A stretch of DNA of 64,000 bases from the NCBI GenBank assembly GCA_020744225.1, contig JAGMWG010000020.1, positions 124,001 to 188,000 of the forward strand. The letters are read 5' to 3'. The position numbers were made by a program, and so were the translations under genes. The notes below the pieces were generated by a model that was given only the letters and a program-made list of their open reading frames with translations, did not search any database and was not told where the DNA came from. Each line of letters opens with the position of its first letter. Within the stretch, counting starts at the first letter, position 1. Below, piece after piece: positions 11,392 through 22,930 of this stretch. The stretch is from Paraphoma chrysanthemicola (lineage: Eukaryota; Ascomycota; Dothideomycetes; Pleosporales; Phaeosphaeriaceae).

Positions 11392-12972
11392 ATGCCTGCT
11401 GCCGACTTCGCCGCCGCCCAGCAGCGCATCGCCGCCCGTCGCGCCCAACGCGCCGCTGCACAACGCGCGCAACATGACGCCTCCAAACCATCGCGCACAC
11501 GATCGCTCCTTCCCTTTCCGTTCCGCTCAGCATGGGACGCTATAAGTGGACGCGAAGGCACGAGGCCCGAGTTCCGCGTCGGACAAGTCGATGCCGAATT
11601 GCTCGACGAGGAACTGCTCGAGTTGCTGAAGGGGCAAGTAGGAGAAGGACTCAAGTACTTTGGTTCACACATCACCGACAATTGGGGCCCTGAGATCTTA
11701 TTGTCCCTGCGTCTGATACTATTCAAGCTCAGCATCTGGGACCAGAACGCCAGCTACGGCGCTCATCTCCAGGGCCTCCGGTACACCGACGCACGCTCCA
11801 ATGCGCCGAATCGCCCGCCTCCAAAACCATGGCAGAAGGCTGCGTATGGATTCGTAACGATAGGTGGCCGGTACGCGTGGACAAAATGGGAGGAATACCT
11901 CCTCTCCGCACAGGAAGACTACACAAGACCTGAATCCCCACAACTCAAACTCTTTTCCGCCTTGACGGAGCGCCTCAACTCCGCACACGATGTCGCGTCT
12001 CTCGCGTCCTTCCTCGTCTTCCTCGTCAACGGGCGGTATAGGACCATAACAGACCGCCTGCTACGACTCCGCCTCACGCCCACGTCGCACTCGACATCCC
12101 GCGAAGTCAGTTTCGAATACCTGAACCGCCAACTCGTCTGGCACGCTTTTACCGAGTTCCTCCTCTTCCTCCTGCCTCTTGTCGGCATCTCCCGCTGGCG
12201 CAGAATCCTCGGTCGAACATGGCGCAAACTCCGCATCTCCTTATCATCCCTAATCGGGCGTTCGAAGCCCACTTCCCCCGTCGATGACGACGACGAAGAC
12301 AACAAGTCTGGCGAGCTAGGCTTCCTCCCCGAACGCACCTGCGCAATCTGCTACCGCGACCAAAACCCCACCACCCTCTCCGAAGCCGACATCCTCGCCT
12401 CATCCACCTCGGGCGGCGGCGTCGTCGGCTCCGCCGCAACTGACATCACAAACCCATACGAAGCGATTCCTTGCGGCTGCATATACTGCTTCGCATGCAT
12501 AGCACAACGCATTGCAAACGAAGAAGGCGAGGGCTGGACATGTCTGCGATGCGGCGCCATTGTTAAAGAATGCCGCCCTTGGACCGGCGACGTGATCGAA
12601 GAAAAGCGCCCTCCGTCATCATCTGCACGACCAGATTCGCGCGACGCAAGCGGATTAAGTAAAGTCGTTGGCTTCGCGAGTACGAGTTCGTCAACGGCGG
12701 ATGAGAAGGCTGCGTTGAGGGAAATCGATCCCATGCCTGAAGACTCGGAAGCAGATGTGCTGCATGAAAGCGAGGATACACGGTTGGAAAAGACGCGCGG
12801 GCTGGATTTGGGTGATAGTCTGGCGTTTACGGAGAGTTCGGAGTGGGCGCGGGCGAGTGAGGAGCGGAGTAGTAGTAGCGAGGACGAGGATGAGGATGAG
12901 CAGAGTGAGGAGTATGACGAGGATGAGGAAGAAGAGGGGGAGGAATTGGGTGGGTTTGAATATGATCAGTGA
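11392..12972 (+). CDS. PEX2: Peroxin-2, RING-type E3 subunit of the peroxisomal import complex
   Basis: Single exon, 526 aa. An Ala/Arg-rich N-terminus is followed by the Pex2/Pex12 N-terminal domain (about 55-290; FGSHITDNWGPEILLSLRL, FGFV-like TIGGRYAW, hydrophobic stretches ASLASFLVFLVNGRY and FLLFLLPLVGISRW). A RING finger lies at about 316-388: CAIC, then CGCIYCFACIA and CLRCG. Pex2, Pex10 and Pex12 form the membrane ubiquitin ligase that recycles the receptor Pex5 (established). The protein has a tail of about 130 residues after the RING that ends in a long Asp/Glu/Ser-rich run (12840-12970), not part of the core family. The start ATG is chosen because the conserved domain follows in a fully open frame. 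Confidence 0.92.
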   Translation: MPAADFAAAQQRIAARRAQRAAAQRAQHDASKPSRTRSLLPFPFRSAWDAISGREGTRPEFRVGQVDAELLDEELLELLKGQVGEGLKYFGSHITDNWGPEILLSLRLILFKLSIWDQNASYGAHLQGLRYTDARSNAPNRPPPKPWQKAAYGFVTIGGRYAWTKWEEYLLSAQEDYTRPESPQLKLFSALTERLNSAHDVASLASFLVFLVNGRYRTITDRLLRLRLTPTSHSTSREVSFEYLNRQLVWHAFTEFLLFLLPLVGISRWRRILGRTWRKLRISLSSLIGRSKPTSPVDDDDEDNKSGELGFLPERTCAICYRDQNPTTLSEADILASSTSGGGVVGSAATDITNPYEAIPCGCIYCFACIAQRIANEEGEGWTCLRCGAIVKECRPWTGDVIEEKRPPSSSARPDSRDASGLSKVVGFASTSSSTADEKAALREIDPMPEDSEADVLHESEDTRLEKTRGLDLGDSLAFTESSEWARASEERSSSSEDEDEDEQSEEYDEDEEEEGEELGGFEYDQ

Positions 12973-13206
12973 TTGGGATGGAAGTAGCTTCTTTGATCTG
13001 GGATTTGATAAACCGCACGCATACTGGGCGGTCGTAATGAATTGGATACCCTGTTTCTGCTACACGGCATCTTTGACCTGACGATTGCTATGCCAGTCCC
13101 CATTGCGCCTCGTGATGCGCGCCTCGCTGCACCGCTTCGTGCGGCTTTTTCATGCCTTGTCATGCCACTCGCTCAATTCGCAATCCCCGTGCTCTCAAAA
13201 GGCCTG

Positions 13207-14229
13207 TCACGTCCTCACAAACTCCGCAAACCTCGGCAACGTCGCCATCTTCTCCTCAGGACTGATGATATCATCGTTGTAGATCAGACGCATGTTCTTC
13301 TCCTTTTTGCTCTTCTTGTCCTCCTTCTTCTCTGGCACCTCCCTCTGCACGCCCGCAATGAGATCGTCAATTGACGATTGTATCGCGTCGGGCGGCGCTC
13401 CGAAGCCAGGTCGCGGAGGCAGCGCGCCGCCTTGGCCTGGTACGCTGCCTGGTCGTGCGGGCGCGGCGCCATTTGTAGGAGAGAAGGGTGCAGGCTGGCC
13501 CGGGAAGCCTTGCGGTGGGTATGCAGGAGGGGCGCTGTAAGGATTTTGAACGGCCGGCGGTGTCTGTTAGATATTATTAGTATCAATCTCACAAGCATTG
13601 TCAATGCGACTGCACATACCGGATCCGTGACCACCTCGGCAACCGCTGGCGGCAGCGGGAGAACGCCATTCTTCCTGTCTGTCCTGTACTTGTCTGCCCT
13701 CTGCTCAATCTCCTCCAACGTCTCTGTGACCTTTGCGCGCTTGTTCGGCGGCGCAGTGCCGTTGGTGTATGCTCCTCGGATGGGATTGCCCGTCAGCCGC
13801 GCGCGCTCCGCCTCCTCTGCAAAATGCGCTTGTGTGACTTGCTGGTTGTGCTGGTCAATGATCTCGGCGGGGACGCCCTCCATGCCGAAGATCTCAATCT
13901 CGAGGCCCTGTCGGCCCGGGTTCGCGTTCTCGACATGTGTGAGGTTCTCCTTGTGGACTTGGTTCATGTGCACCGAGAGACCTGTGGTGTGTTAGTATGC
14001 AGCCTAAGTCCGCCCTCAAGCTCCATCGCAGCAAGCGCCCACGGCAGCCTTGGGTTCATGTACCTCCGGCAGTGTTTAATCTCCTCCCGCAGCGGTCGCA
14101 TTTGAAGTGTTTAGCTTTCTGGTGGGAGATGAGAATCTTCAGGTCGTCAAAGTCGCGCTCGCAGTAGTAACACCATGGCCGCTCCAGCTTCTGGTTCAGA
14201 TCTGGGTATCTCTTGCGCTTCTTCGTCAT
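13207..14229 (-). CDS. ZNF207/BuGZ-type C2H2 zinc-finger protein
   Basis: Three minus-strand exons, 14229-14064, 13981-13620 and 13563-13207, phases agreeing, 294 aa. The basic MTKKRKR start is followed by two linked zinc fingers: C20, C23, H36, H41 and C44, C47, H60, H65, in the arrangement PWCYYCERDFDDLKILISHQ then FKCDRCGRRL, nearly the same as human ZNF207/BuGZ. The conserved ANPGRQGLEIEIFGMEGVP block comes next. The middle is Pro/Gly-rich with low complexity, and the C-terminus carries a Lys-rich segment and a conserved block NDDIISPEEKMATLPRF. BuGZ binds Bub3 and spindle or splicing components in animals; in fungi the role is little known. An upstream in-frame ATG at 14379 exists, but the MTKKRKR start matches the family. 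It converges with PEX2. Confidence 0.85.
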
Positions 14230-14774
14230 CTTTGCGTTTGGCCTTGACGGGTGGTGAGTTGACGTAGTGTTGATCAGGTCGGCTGTCGCTTCCTGGAGCT
14301 CTGGAGAGGTGAGGTCCACTAGCGCGTCCCGGTCTTGGCAGACACGCGCAGTTTTCTTCGCGAGAGCCTCACGACGCAACCTTCTTCACATCACCATCAG
14401 CAAGACTTGTACAGGTCGGCCTGTGCTCCAATATGAGTGCATCGTCTCTGTCTAGTGCTCGACTGACATATCATATCGTGGATCCAGCAACCCGCACATC
14501 AGCCACTCGAGTCTTCGACTAATTCACGAGTCCTTTCGAGGAGCATCCCGTATCTTCGCGTCTTGCGTCGATGCGGTGCATGCGGCTGTACTTCTGTTCG
14601 TGCTTTCTTTGTTGCCAGAACAAATCAAGGTCCTTCATAGTTCAGACTTCTTCACTCCTCGGAGATCTTCCACGAAGAGTCTGACTCCTTGGTTACCTAC
14701 ATCACTTTCACCCCGCTGCACGTCGATATCACTTTCCGTGACTGGAACTGTATAGTACACTGTGACAAAATCCT
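14230..14774. other. Intergenic, upstream of the zinc-finger gene and 3' of UCH
   Basis: Upstream region of the zinc-finger gene and 3' flank of the ubiquitin hydrolase gene. No feature recognised. Confidence 0.5.
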
Positions 14775-15569
14775 TCATGACCCGGCTGGTACCAGAGCCA
14801 TCAAGCTGAAATTTGCATTATTGTTCTCCTGCGCGATCATGCCGCGGATCACACGCAGACACAGATCTGATAGGACGTCCTCGTTCGCCGGCAACACACC
14901 GAGTTGAATGGGGCACTTGCGATCGCCGTCCAGTTGATATAGGTGGCCATCCTCGTGTGACTTGACAAAGCAGATGTAGTGGTAGTCTACTTCGTCTTCG
15001 GCATTACCCGGTGCTTCGGTGTCACCCTTCTGCGCTAGTTCAGCATATACCTGCTCGAGCTCTATATCAGTTTCAAGTAACAGGGCGACTTCATCAGGCC
15101 CGAGATGTGAGCATTGGTGTTCCAGTCTTCTGACGATCGAATCGGACGCTTAGAACTGTCAGAATGTCGAATTGCGTGTTGCTACGGTCCTCGTACCTAG
15201 CTCGCTCCTTGCCTCACTATTACAAATGGCATGGAGAATCGCATACAGTCCGCAAGCATTGTTGATGGTCTGCTTGAAGAACACGACGTCACCATTATCA
15301 TGGCTGGAACTGGACGGCTCTTGCTCGGCGTCTTCTTCATAAACTTTCTTGTCGTATGATGAAGTAGTTGGAAACACCAGAACTAGAGCAAATACAGGGC
15401 GCGGAAGGAACGCCAGCAGCTCTGGGTCGTCCAGCGAGAGAACATCCTGAAACTCTAGCGTGGGTGAGACGCCAAGTTTGTGGATGAGCTCGGTAAAGAC
15501 TTCAGGATTCGACTCCAGCGGTATGAAATGCTTCCGGTACTGCTGCGAGAGCTCTGACCCGACATTCAT
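14775..15569 (-). CDS. Ubiquitin carboxyl-terminal hydrolase, UCHL3/Yuh1 type (peptidase C12)
   Basis: Two minus-strand exons, 15569-15197 and 15148-14775, with a 48-nt intron; 248 aa. The fold begins with IPLESNPEVFTELIHKLGV, the standard start of UCH enzymes. The catalytic set is complete: Gln100 and Cys106 in KQTINNACGLYAILHAI, His181 in DYHYICFV and Asp198 in YQLDGDRKCPI. The acceptor TTCTAAG at 15149 is the one that avoids an in-frame TAA and keeps the family frame into LGPDEVALLLETD. The enzyme removes small adducts from the ubiquitin C-terminus and processes ubiquitin precursors in the cytosol and nucleus (family knowledge). The length matches UCHL3 (about 230 aa), with a modest acidic insertion at about 76-92. 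Confidence 0.92.
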
Positions 15570-16916
15570 TGTCGATCTTGTGGCGTAGTCTCTATCGTCG
15601 TGGGGTAGTCTGGAGTTCGAGTAAGGTTGTCGCCGGAAATGTATTGGCGTTTTGTGATTGCACAGCTAGCGCCGCCGTAAGACTCAGGTCGAGACTTTCG
15701 CTTTCCATTCCCACTTCTCTTGTGATCACTCCACCACATTCGCGCTCCTTACTCTCTTGAGCCCTCTGCATGGTAAAAGGGTTCGTTGTAGGGTACCGGA
15801 GTAACTGCCGTACGACTAGGGTTGTTCGCGTCGAATACGATGATCATTTCCCCAGTACCTGACTCGGCAGTGCTAAGGACGCAGGTTCATGGCACCAAGC
15901 CCCTACCGGAGGTGCACCTTGACATGGGATTTTGAAACGAGAAAAGTCCCACCTAGCGTTGTCGGTATGCGCCAGCCGAGCGGTACAGCCAATTGACGGA
16001 AGGCTTCCTGAGACCGTTCCTTTGCCACCCGCAGTTGAACCGTGTTGGTCCCGTTCGCACGCCACAATTGCTCGCAAAGTTTGGCGACAAGAGCAGTATG
16101 GGTGGCTTTTCTACCCCAGACTTGATGCTCAGCACCTCGCGTACAAGGAACTGAAGGTATGCATAATGGCTGCAGTACTTGGGACAAATGTTCTGGATGA
16201 GTTTCAAGTTCCATTTATCCTTCCAGCCGAGACGTGTCAACAAATCTTACAATCTGAATCAGGCGATCAGCCGAATCAGCATCGGCAACACTGGAAGCGA
16301 ACGCTGGTCAACCACAACTGATTATCGTAGTCACCTTGCTGGAGAGGAATTTGCCATGCTCAGTGTTGCCGTAACTTTCCGGCGCATGTGCTAAATGTAG
16401 TCGACTTGCTCAACTGCGAGGTGCGCACTTGCATGAACCCACGTGTCTGCTGGCGATCAGCCTTATCACTTGCGCCATTACTCGCAAGACCACGCCAACC
16501 ATGTCGCTACCAAAGAAGTTCTTCGCGAAGAGTGCTCCGCTCTCGATCCTTGGTAGTCTACCTGGGTAGCCAAATCCTGGTGTTAGGCACTAGCCTCATC
16601 AAGTCGCCACCCCGGCACTTATGCTACAAGTCGGCCGACAGAGGCCGCCCCTATTAGTGGGATGTCATGCTCCGCGGTCTCATTAACGAGCAATTAAGTT
16701 TGAAACTATACACACGTCGTTGGGACGGCTCGGTAGTCGGGCGTCGAGGGCATGGATATATCACAAGGGTTTGTCGTGTGTTGAGTCTCGAGAATATCTT
16801 TCGACTTCCCGCAACCAGTTCTAAACTTTTCTGCTTTTTCGAGATCCGATCGCGTTGAGTAGATCTCAGGTGATCTGTCGCAGGGTCTTGACTCAACCCT
16901 GGGCACGATCTCCAAC
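15570..16916. other. Long divergent intergenic region, no supported gene
   Basis: 1.35 kb between the divergent UCH and CFEM-receptor genes. Several overlapping open frames of 60-130 codons exist on both strands, but none shows a recognised motif, continuity across frames or splice signals that would rescue it. It must contain the two promoters. Confidence 0.5.
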
Positions 16917-18352
16917 ATGGCTCAACGCATGCGCCTGTTGCTGGTCCTGTGTATCTTCGCCTTATCGTGTCTGTCGTTGGCACAGCAGTCTGGCACAACA
17001 TCAAATGTCCCAGTATGCGCCGTAAGTACTTCTCCTTTCGCTTACACTTTGCGAAATCTAACCCTCGATAGCAACGATGTCTCGCTCAGCAATTTGCGAC
17101 TCGGACATGCAGTCCTACCAACCAGACCTGCACTTGCACAAACACGCAATTCCAACAAGGCGTCACATTATGCCTGGCCAAGAACTGTACAATTCCCGAA
17201 AGCCTTGCGATGAAGAACATTAGCTCCACGAACTGTGGTGCGCCGGTCCGGGACCGACGAGCCAGCTACACCACTTTATCCTATGTAATGATCGTTTTGG
17301 CAGGCGTCTTCGTCGTCGCGCGCATCGCATTCAAGCTTGTCGATGGACATGACCTTGGTTTGGACGATTGGAGCATGATTCTTACAGTGCTGATTTCACT
17401 GGCAAACACCATTGTCATCGTCATCAATACCATCCCCAACGGTTTGGGCAAGGACCTGTGGACCTTGCGACCTGATCAAATCACGACGATGTTGAGATCT
17501 TTCTACATTCAGGCCTCGCTGTATTTCGCCGAACTCGCGCTTTTGAAGCTATCGCTTCTATTCTTCTACATCAGGGTGTTCCCGGGCAAGGGGGCGCAAC
17601 GCGTACTATGGGGGACCGTAGCATTCACCACTGCGTGGGGTATTGCTTACATTGTCGTCGCCATCTTTCAATGCCGACCGATCAGCTATTTCTGGACGAA
17701 ATGGGATGGCCTTCACAAGGGTACTTGTCTAGACATCAACTCTGTAACGTCCTCGAACGCCGCCATCAGCATCGCACTCGACTTCTGGAGTATTGGGATC
17801 CCGCTTTGGCAGCTTTGGGGCTTAAAGATGCATTGGAAAAAGAAGATTGGCGTCGCCATGATGTTCTGCGTTGGCACCTTTATCACCGTCGTGAGCATAT
17901 TGCGCCTACAAGCACTCGTCCACTTTGCCTCATCGAACAACGTCAGCTGGGAATTCTACGACGTATCCGTGTGGAGCACCATCGAAGTCGGCGTTGGAAT
18001 TATGTGCGCTTGCCTCCCGACCGTCCGTCTCCTCCTCGTCAAACTGTTCCCTATCCTCGGCGGCTCCACTGCCCGCAGTGGACAGCAATACCGCAAGTAC
18101 GGCTACGGAAGCAACAATGAACTCGGCAACATGAGCAAGAAGAGCCAGCGCTCGCGGAACAATGCGTCAGCAGTGCACTCGTCACGATCGGCAGGCTCAA
18201 CGACACTAGACAAAGGCGATGGAATCACGGTGGAGACAAGTTACACAGTGAAGAGAACTAACAGCGACACCGACGAGGCAAGTCTGGTGTCGCATGACGG
18301 CAACGCACGCGCAGCGCACATCACTAGGCCGGCGCGATCGCATGGTTACTAG
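16917..18352 (+). CDS. CFEM-domain Pth11-like seven-transmembrane receptor
   Basis: Two exons, 16917-17021 and 17072-18352 (intron GTAAGT...GATAG), 461 aa. A signal peptide (about 1-22, LLLVLCIFALSCLSLA) precedes an extracellular CFEM domain (about 30-85) with eight cysteines, seen in VCAQRC, RTC, CTC, LCLAKNC and NCGAP. Hydrophobic helices from about 95 to 350 form the fungal rhodopsin-like Pth11 domain (LDDWSMILT, FYIQASLYFAELALLKLSLLFFYIRVFPG, FQCRPISYFW, DFWSIGIPLWQLW). The tail is Ser-rich and cytoplasmic. Pth11-type receptors sense surface or host cues in plant-associated fungi; the ligand is unknown. The intron is required because the unspliced frame breaks the cysteine pattern. Confidence 0.9.
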
Positions 18353-19430
18353 ACTAGCATTTTATGAATTTGAGCACTTTTTTTCTCTCTACGTACCTGC
18401 AGCCTGGATGATCTTGACAATGCTGATCCCGAGTGTCGATCCGGCGAGACGCGCACTGCATAATGCCGATGCCGATATTTCACATGGTTGAAATCTGGTT
18501 GACTAACGGCAACTTCCTCGGCATTCGAGCACGCTTTTTCCAAAGCCGGCAGCGACGATCTTCTGTCCACACCCTCACGCGTCTCTGTCACTGTCACTGT
18601 CACTCTGCAGTACTGTGACGAATGCAGGGCGCGTCAGCATGTCAGCATGTCAGGCAAACCCAATCTTGTTACTAACAAGATGCAACACGTCCCCACTGTA
18701 TATTTCGCCAGAAGAACGCAGGGCGGGTTGAGCGGGTCGCGTCCTGACCAGGGTGGGGCTTACGCCATCCCGTCTTTTGACGTTGGGACCGAGGTCGCGC
18801 TATTCCTGGGATCGACAGGGTTACTATTGGTACCCGTACCATGTCTTTTGCAGTACAAGGGTGTTGGGTTCTCCATGTGAAGGAGGCTTGCCCCAGGGGA
18901 GAGCGGGAAGGATGTTTGTGGACAGATCTGGGGGGTCGGGAATTGTCGGAGTCACGAGATCAGCATCACACTCGTTCGATCATGACCACTACACTTTTCC
19001 ACTTCCTCTAAGGCATTCCTGAAGGCCTTTCTACATGGTGAGGCCTCCAGCAAGATTGTATGAAACTGTACGCCGCTAGGATATCGCATTGAGGCTGCTC
19101 CGATAGTCTAGCAGCGCGTGAATTAATTTGCGCTGCACTGCATTTATCCCGTTGAAGGTGCAGGGGCGCAGTATGGCCGAGGATTGTAGAGGATTAGTGA
19201 TTGATCGGATGTATTCCCATCTCGGGCATGCAAGAGGCACGCCTTTCCTGAGTTATTGCATTCAGGCGGACTCCGTCGCCTTAGAGTCTTGTACAGACTA
19301 GGCAGGCAGGGCAAGACATGGCCTCTCATGTACCATAATGATGGGTCGCAGACAAGCAAGCCGATGATTATACTTGAGAAGAAGAATTGCTCAGCTCAAG
19401 CTACATCCCCTTCCATCTACCTCAAGGCAT
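18353..19430. other. Convergent intergenic region
   Basis: About 1.1 kb between the ends of the receptor gene and the GH76 gene. It holds a short tandem repeat near 18585 and otherwise no recognisable element; the short open frames are not supported. Confidence 0.5.
18585..18604. repeat. Short tandem repeat (CTGTCA)3
   Basis: Three adjacent copies of the hexamer CTGTCA plus a partial one, in the 3' flank of the receptor gene. A simple repeat; no function inferred. Confidence 0.7.
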
Positions 19431-21402
19431 CTAGTCACCATCTCGAGCTCCATTCCTTCTCCATCTCAAAAACTCAATCATCGCCCTAACAACACTCAGT
19501 CCCACACCTTGCGTCTCCACCGTCCTTCCCCGGCCACGATCGTTCAGATCCTCAGAAGTGATGTCGTCTTCCGATTCCACGCTCTCATCTATGACTTCGT
19601 GCACATCAAGCAGAATATCCAGTCTCCTGAGCGCACCGGCATCGTTACGATAATCCACCGCCCCAACGTCTTCAACGTCCACATCGTGCATACCATCAGA
19701 ATTGACCGATGCTCCCCACCAACTCCCAAATCTGCCTTTCTTGTCTCTCGTCCCGAGCGCCGCGCGTGCATTATGCACTACCCAAGCTGTGTGCGCGTCA
19801 CACTTCTTCCTATGCCACTTTGCCAACTCCCGACTCGCAGCGAACGTTCTTCCCTCTTCGACGGCCTCCAACGGCAACGATTCGCAAAACGCAGTCAAGT
19901 GGTGGAAGAATATACCCTTGAAAGTTTGTCCATCCTGATTGCAACTCCCAGACGGATCGCATCGCTCCGTAAGTATACCTTTAGAGCCGAGGCCATGCCA
20001 CTTATCACGATCCTTGCGCGTCTTCCATCCTGTCGCCTTGATAACATTCCCAATGAGCTCATACCCTTCTTCCAAATATGTCGCATTGCCTGTCGCTTCC
20101 CACAACCCTCTCAGGCCGCTGAGAATCACGCCTTGATTGTACGTATACACCATCTCATTCCGCTCATTACACGTCGTTAAGCTGTGATTTGTGCGGTAAT
20201 CGCGGATGTGGAAACCGTCGGTGTATAGACCTTGTTCGTTGCGCATGCCGCTGTTTGCAAGCCATTCATAACCGTTGATGGCATTTTGGCGGAAGATGGG
20301 ATTATACCTGCCACGTTGCCGACCTACGTCAGCATCTTTGAAGTGCTCACACAATTCTGGTGTCGAAAGACACTTTTTGGGTATATCTTCTGCAGAAATA
20401 AAAGGGCTGTGATTCGCGTCGCCAGGGAAGTCCAAGTACATTTGCACACTCGCGGCAATCCATAATTCGTTCGTGATGGCGTTTTTGTATGGCAAGAGAC
20501 GGGGATTCCATGTCATGCCACCGCCGCAGAGACGCCAGTCCCAGCCTTCAGTTGCGAGATCGTAAAAGACGCGAGCGCGGTGGGCGAAGGGTGGGATAAA
20601 TTGTTTGCCGTGCCAGGTACCAGCGTGATGAGCGGACGAGTGTGAGTTGATGAAGCGGATGCTTTCTAGCCATTCAAGAACAACCCAAAGCATATCATCA
20701 AAGGCTTGCATTCTTATAGCGAACGCTTCTTCTCCGTAGTAAAAGGCGGTGGTTTGGCCAAAGTATCTGTTGATTGAGTTCTCGATAGTCTGGGAGGCGA
20801 TGGCGTCCTCGGGGGTGGAACTGGCCGAGCTGTACCTGAAAGAGCGTGACAGAGTCGAGAGCGTGGCGGAGATGTATGTATTCGTGACTGCGGCGGTCCA
20901 GTCTATTGCTGTTGTCCATTTTCCGAGCCAGAGAGAGAAGTATTCATCTTGCAGAACGGAGAGTGCCTGGTCTAGGTTGTGAATTGCATTGTCAGTCGTG
21001 AGGACAGGTCCATGGTCTGATGATAGTTGAGATGAATCACGACCTGTGGGTAATGATTCCAATGGGATGGTCTCGTGTATAACGTTCTGATTGTCGGCCT
21101 CATAGGCCAGTTGGGATTCGTCTAAGAGACTCAGCATAGAATGAATGATTGACGACAAAGATCAATATACCTTGTGGAACAAGACGTTGGCCAGTCTCCA
21201 ATGGGCACACAAAGGAGCTAAACAACAAGACAACTCCGATGGTGAGACCTGCTACCGATCCGGACCAGCGGGCCATGTTCTCAGGCAGGTAACTAAACTT
21301 TCTCCGGATGCTCAGCAATGCGATAGCGTATGGAGTGTCCTTTGTCGTGGATGCCGCCTCGAGCCGAAACGTCGCATGACAACACCGCCGATGCAACAGC
21401 AA
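19431..21402 (-). CDS. GH76 family alpha-1,6-mannanase-like protein, membrane anchored
   Basis: Two minus-strand exons, 21402-21171 and 21121-19431 (intron GTATAT...CTTAG, 49 nt); 640 aa. Exon 1 gives a short basic N-terminus and one membrane segment (GSVAGLTIGVVLLFSSFVC), so a type II orientation is expected. The GH76 domain spans about 120-500: the paired catalytic aspartates are Asp219-Asp220 in QAFDDMLWVVLEWLESI, with WNPRLLPYKNAITNELW and YTYNQGVILSGLRGLWEATG further on. Yeast relatives Dfg5 and Dcw1 act in cell-wall glycoprotein cross-linking, but the membrane anchor here is N-terminal, not a GPI signal. The start could instead be the internal ATG before ARWSGS. Confidence 0.87.
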
Positions 21403-21850
21403 TAGCTATTCGATAGTGCTCACGAGCTTTAACGAGTACAATACTGAATAAGAATGAAAACTAGATGGGTGGACATCGCATGGCGGCAAGATGGTCAGCC
21501 GTGGCTGTGTCGATGAGGCGTCCAGGACGAAGCCAAGCTCACGGTCCCTTGCATGGTCCAGCACGTCGATCCTTCCATTTTGCGCAGTAATTTGTTTGGA
21601 AGTCGCATGTCTTCAAACAAACAGGCGTCTCTTATACTAAAGAAACATCATACTTTACTTCCAAGATCTGCGATGGCTTCGTCAAGTCGTGTCCCCAGTC
21701 CCTCGAGCTTGCGCACAGACCTAACCTTATCTTTGTGACTGACTCTGCCCCACTTTCGCGTGTCGCCCACGTTGGCCCGCGCACATCCAGATCAGCATGA
21801 AAAAAATGAGATGCCACAGCACAAGCGATACAAAACAGCAAAAAGATATG
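21403..21850. other. Upstream region of GH76
   Basis: No coding signal. It lies between the GH76 start and the 3' end of the tRNA gene on the same strand. Confidence 0.45.
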
Positions 21851-21851
21851 G

Positions 21852-21932
21852 TGACAAGAGTGGGACTCGAACCCACGCAGATTTCTCTACTAGCACCTGA
21901 AGCTAGCGCCTTAACCGCTCTGGGATGATGTT
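21852..21932 (-). tRNA. tRNA-Leu(CAG), 5' end degenerate
   Basis: On the minus strand the anticodon stem CTAGC/GCTAG closes loop TTCAGGT, giving anticodon CAG (Leu). It is followed by a long variable arm typical of tRNA-Leu, a perfect T arm GTGGG-TTCGAGT-CCCAC (B box intact) and a 3' acceptor strand TCTTGTC plus A. The D region AGCGGTTAAGGCG (A box) is also present. The 5' acceptor strand should be GACAAGA to pair with TCTTGTC, but the bases there read about AACATCA and pair poorly, and an extra base sits before the D stem. The 3' three-quarters is a clear tRNA-Leu; the 5' quarter is damaged, so it may be a pseudogene. Confidence 0.75.
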
Positions 21933-22930
21933 AGAACAGGATCGATTGCTTGGGGAGGTAGGGGAGACTAACCGGCCATCTTGCCTGATGAATATAGAAT
22001 TATAGAAAATTATTAAACTTATAATCCGCAAAAAAACAAAATCGATTGAGCCGCGGCAGAGTTTTCCGAGCCCAATTTGCTTGTCAGTCATAACACGGTA
22101 AGCAAGGGTCCACCAGAGCCTGCTGGCTCAATTAGGAGGCGCTAAGTGGGGTGAAATGTTGAGCGAACCTTGAAAGACAAGCGGATAACTGCGTTACACA
22201 ACGCTATTTCACGGCAAGAAGTCAGCCCAGAAATACCACCAGAGACTTTCAAGTATCACTTGTCTTTGAAGTCGTATGTAACGTGTTACATGTTACTCCG
22301 CACAACTCGATCATGTGCAAACTTTTGCGTTCCCGTCTCGTGGTTTAGTCTTCCCAAATTGCTCGACGCATGTGTCTTTGCATGGACATCTATCTGTCTT
22401 TCTAATTGTCTCCGTTGAAACTTTGCTGGAGGAGGAAGACTTTCGATGCTTACAGGTATCTTGAAGAAGACGATAATCTTCCTAATCCACATTGGCAGCA
22501 CAGATGACTAGAGAGAACTTTACTCCATTTTGCCACTAGCCGAGAATCTCGTGGACTGATATTGGAAGTGGGTACTTGAAACTGGAAGCACTCACTCACA
22601 ATGGATAGTGCCATACACTAAAGTGTTTATGCTTGTTCGCCTGGGAGTACTACCTGCACTGTACTGAATACAGGCATCCCCACTGGTCATTCATCGATTT
22701 CGCATTAACTAGGAATCTCCCTTGTAGCAGATCACTACATCCCATGCTGACTAGACCTCAAAACTCAGTTCTGCATGTGTTCAATGAATCCCTCCTATTG
22801 ACCATCTCGCCACGGAATCGCACAATAGACCAAATCGAGAGACTGCTAGCAAGGGCGCAACTTGAGCATCTCGCAATACGACGACTTGATCTAAAATGAA
22901 ACAACCCATTGCGTCTAAAATGGCGAGATT
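21933..22930. other. Intergenic, partly AT-rich
   Basis: Directly upstream of the tRNA the sequence is AT-rich (about 21980-22040). The rest, up to the 3' end of the P450 gene, has scattered open frames without recognisable content. Confidence 0.5.

Noticed and set aside
12149..12439. Arg-rich open frame on the minus strand
   Set aside because: Shadow of PEX2; composition follows from the opposite strand's codons.
15844..16657. Set of open frames that might be a transposon relic
   Set aside because: Checked for transposase, reverse transcriptase and terminal repeats; none recognised.
19374..20180. 268-codon open frame on the plus strand
   Set aside because: Lies antisense to GH76, which has family motifs; no similarity seen in the plus-strand product.
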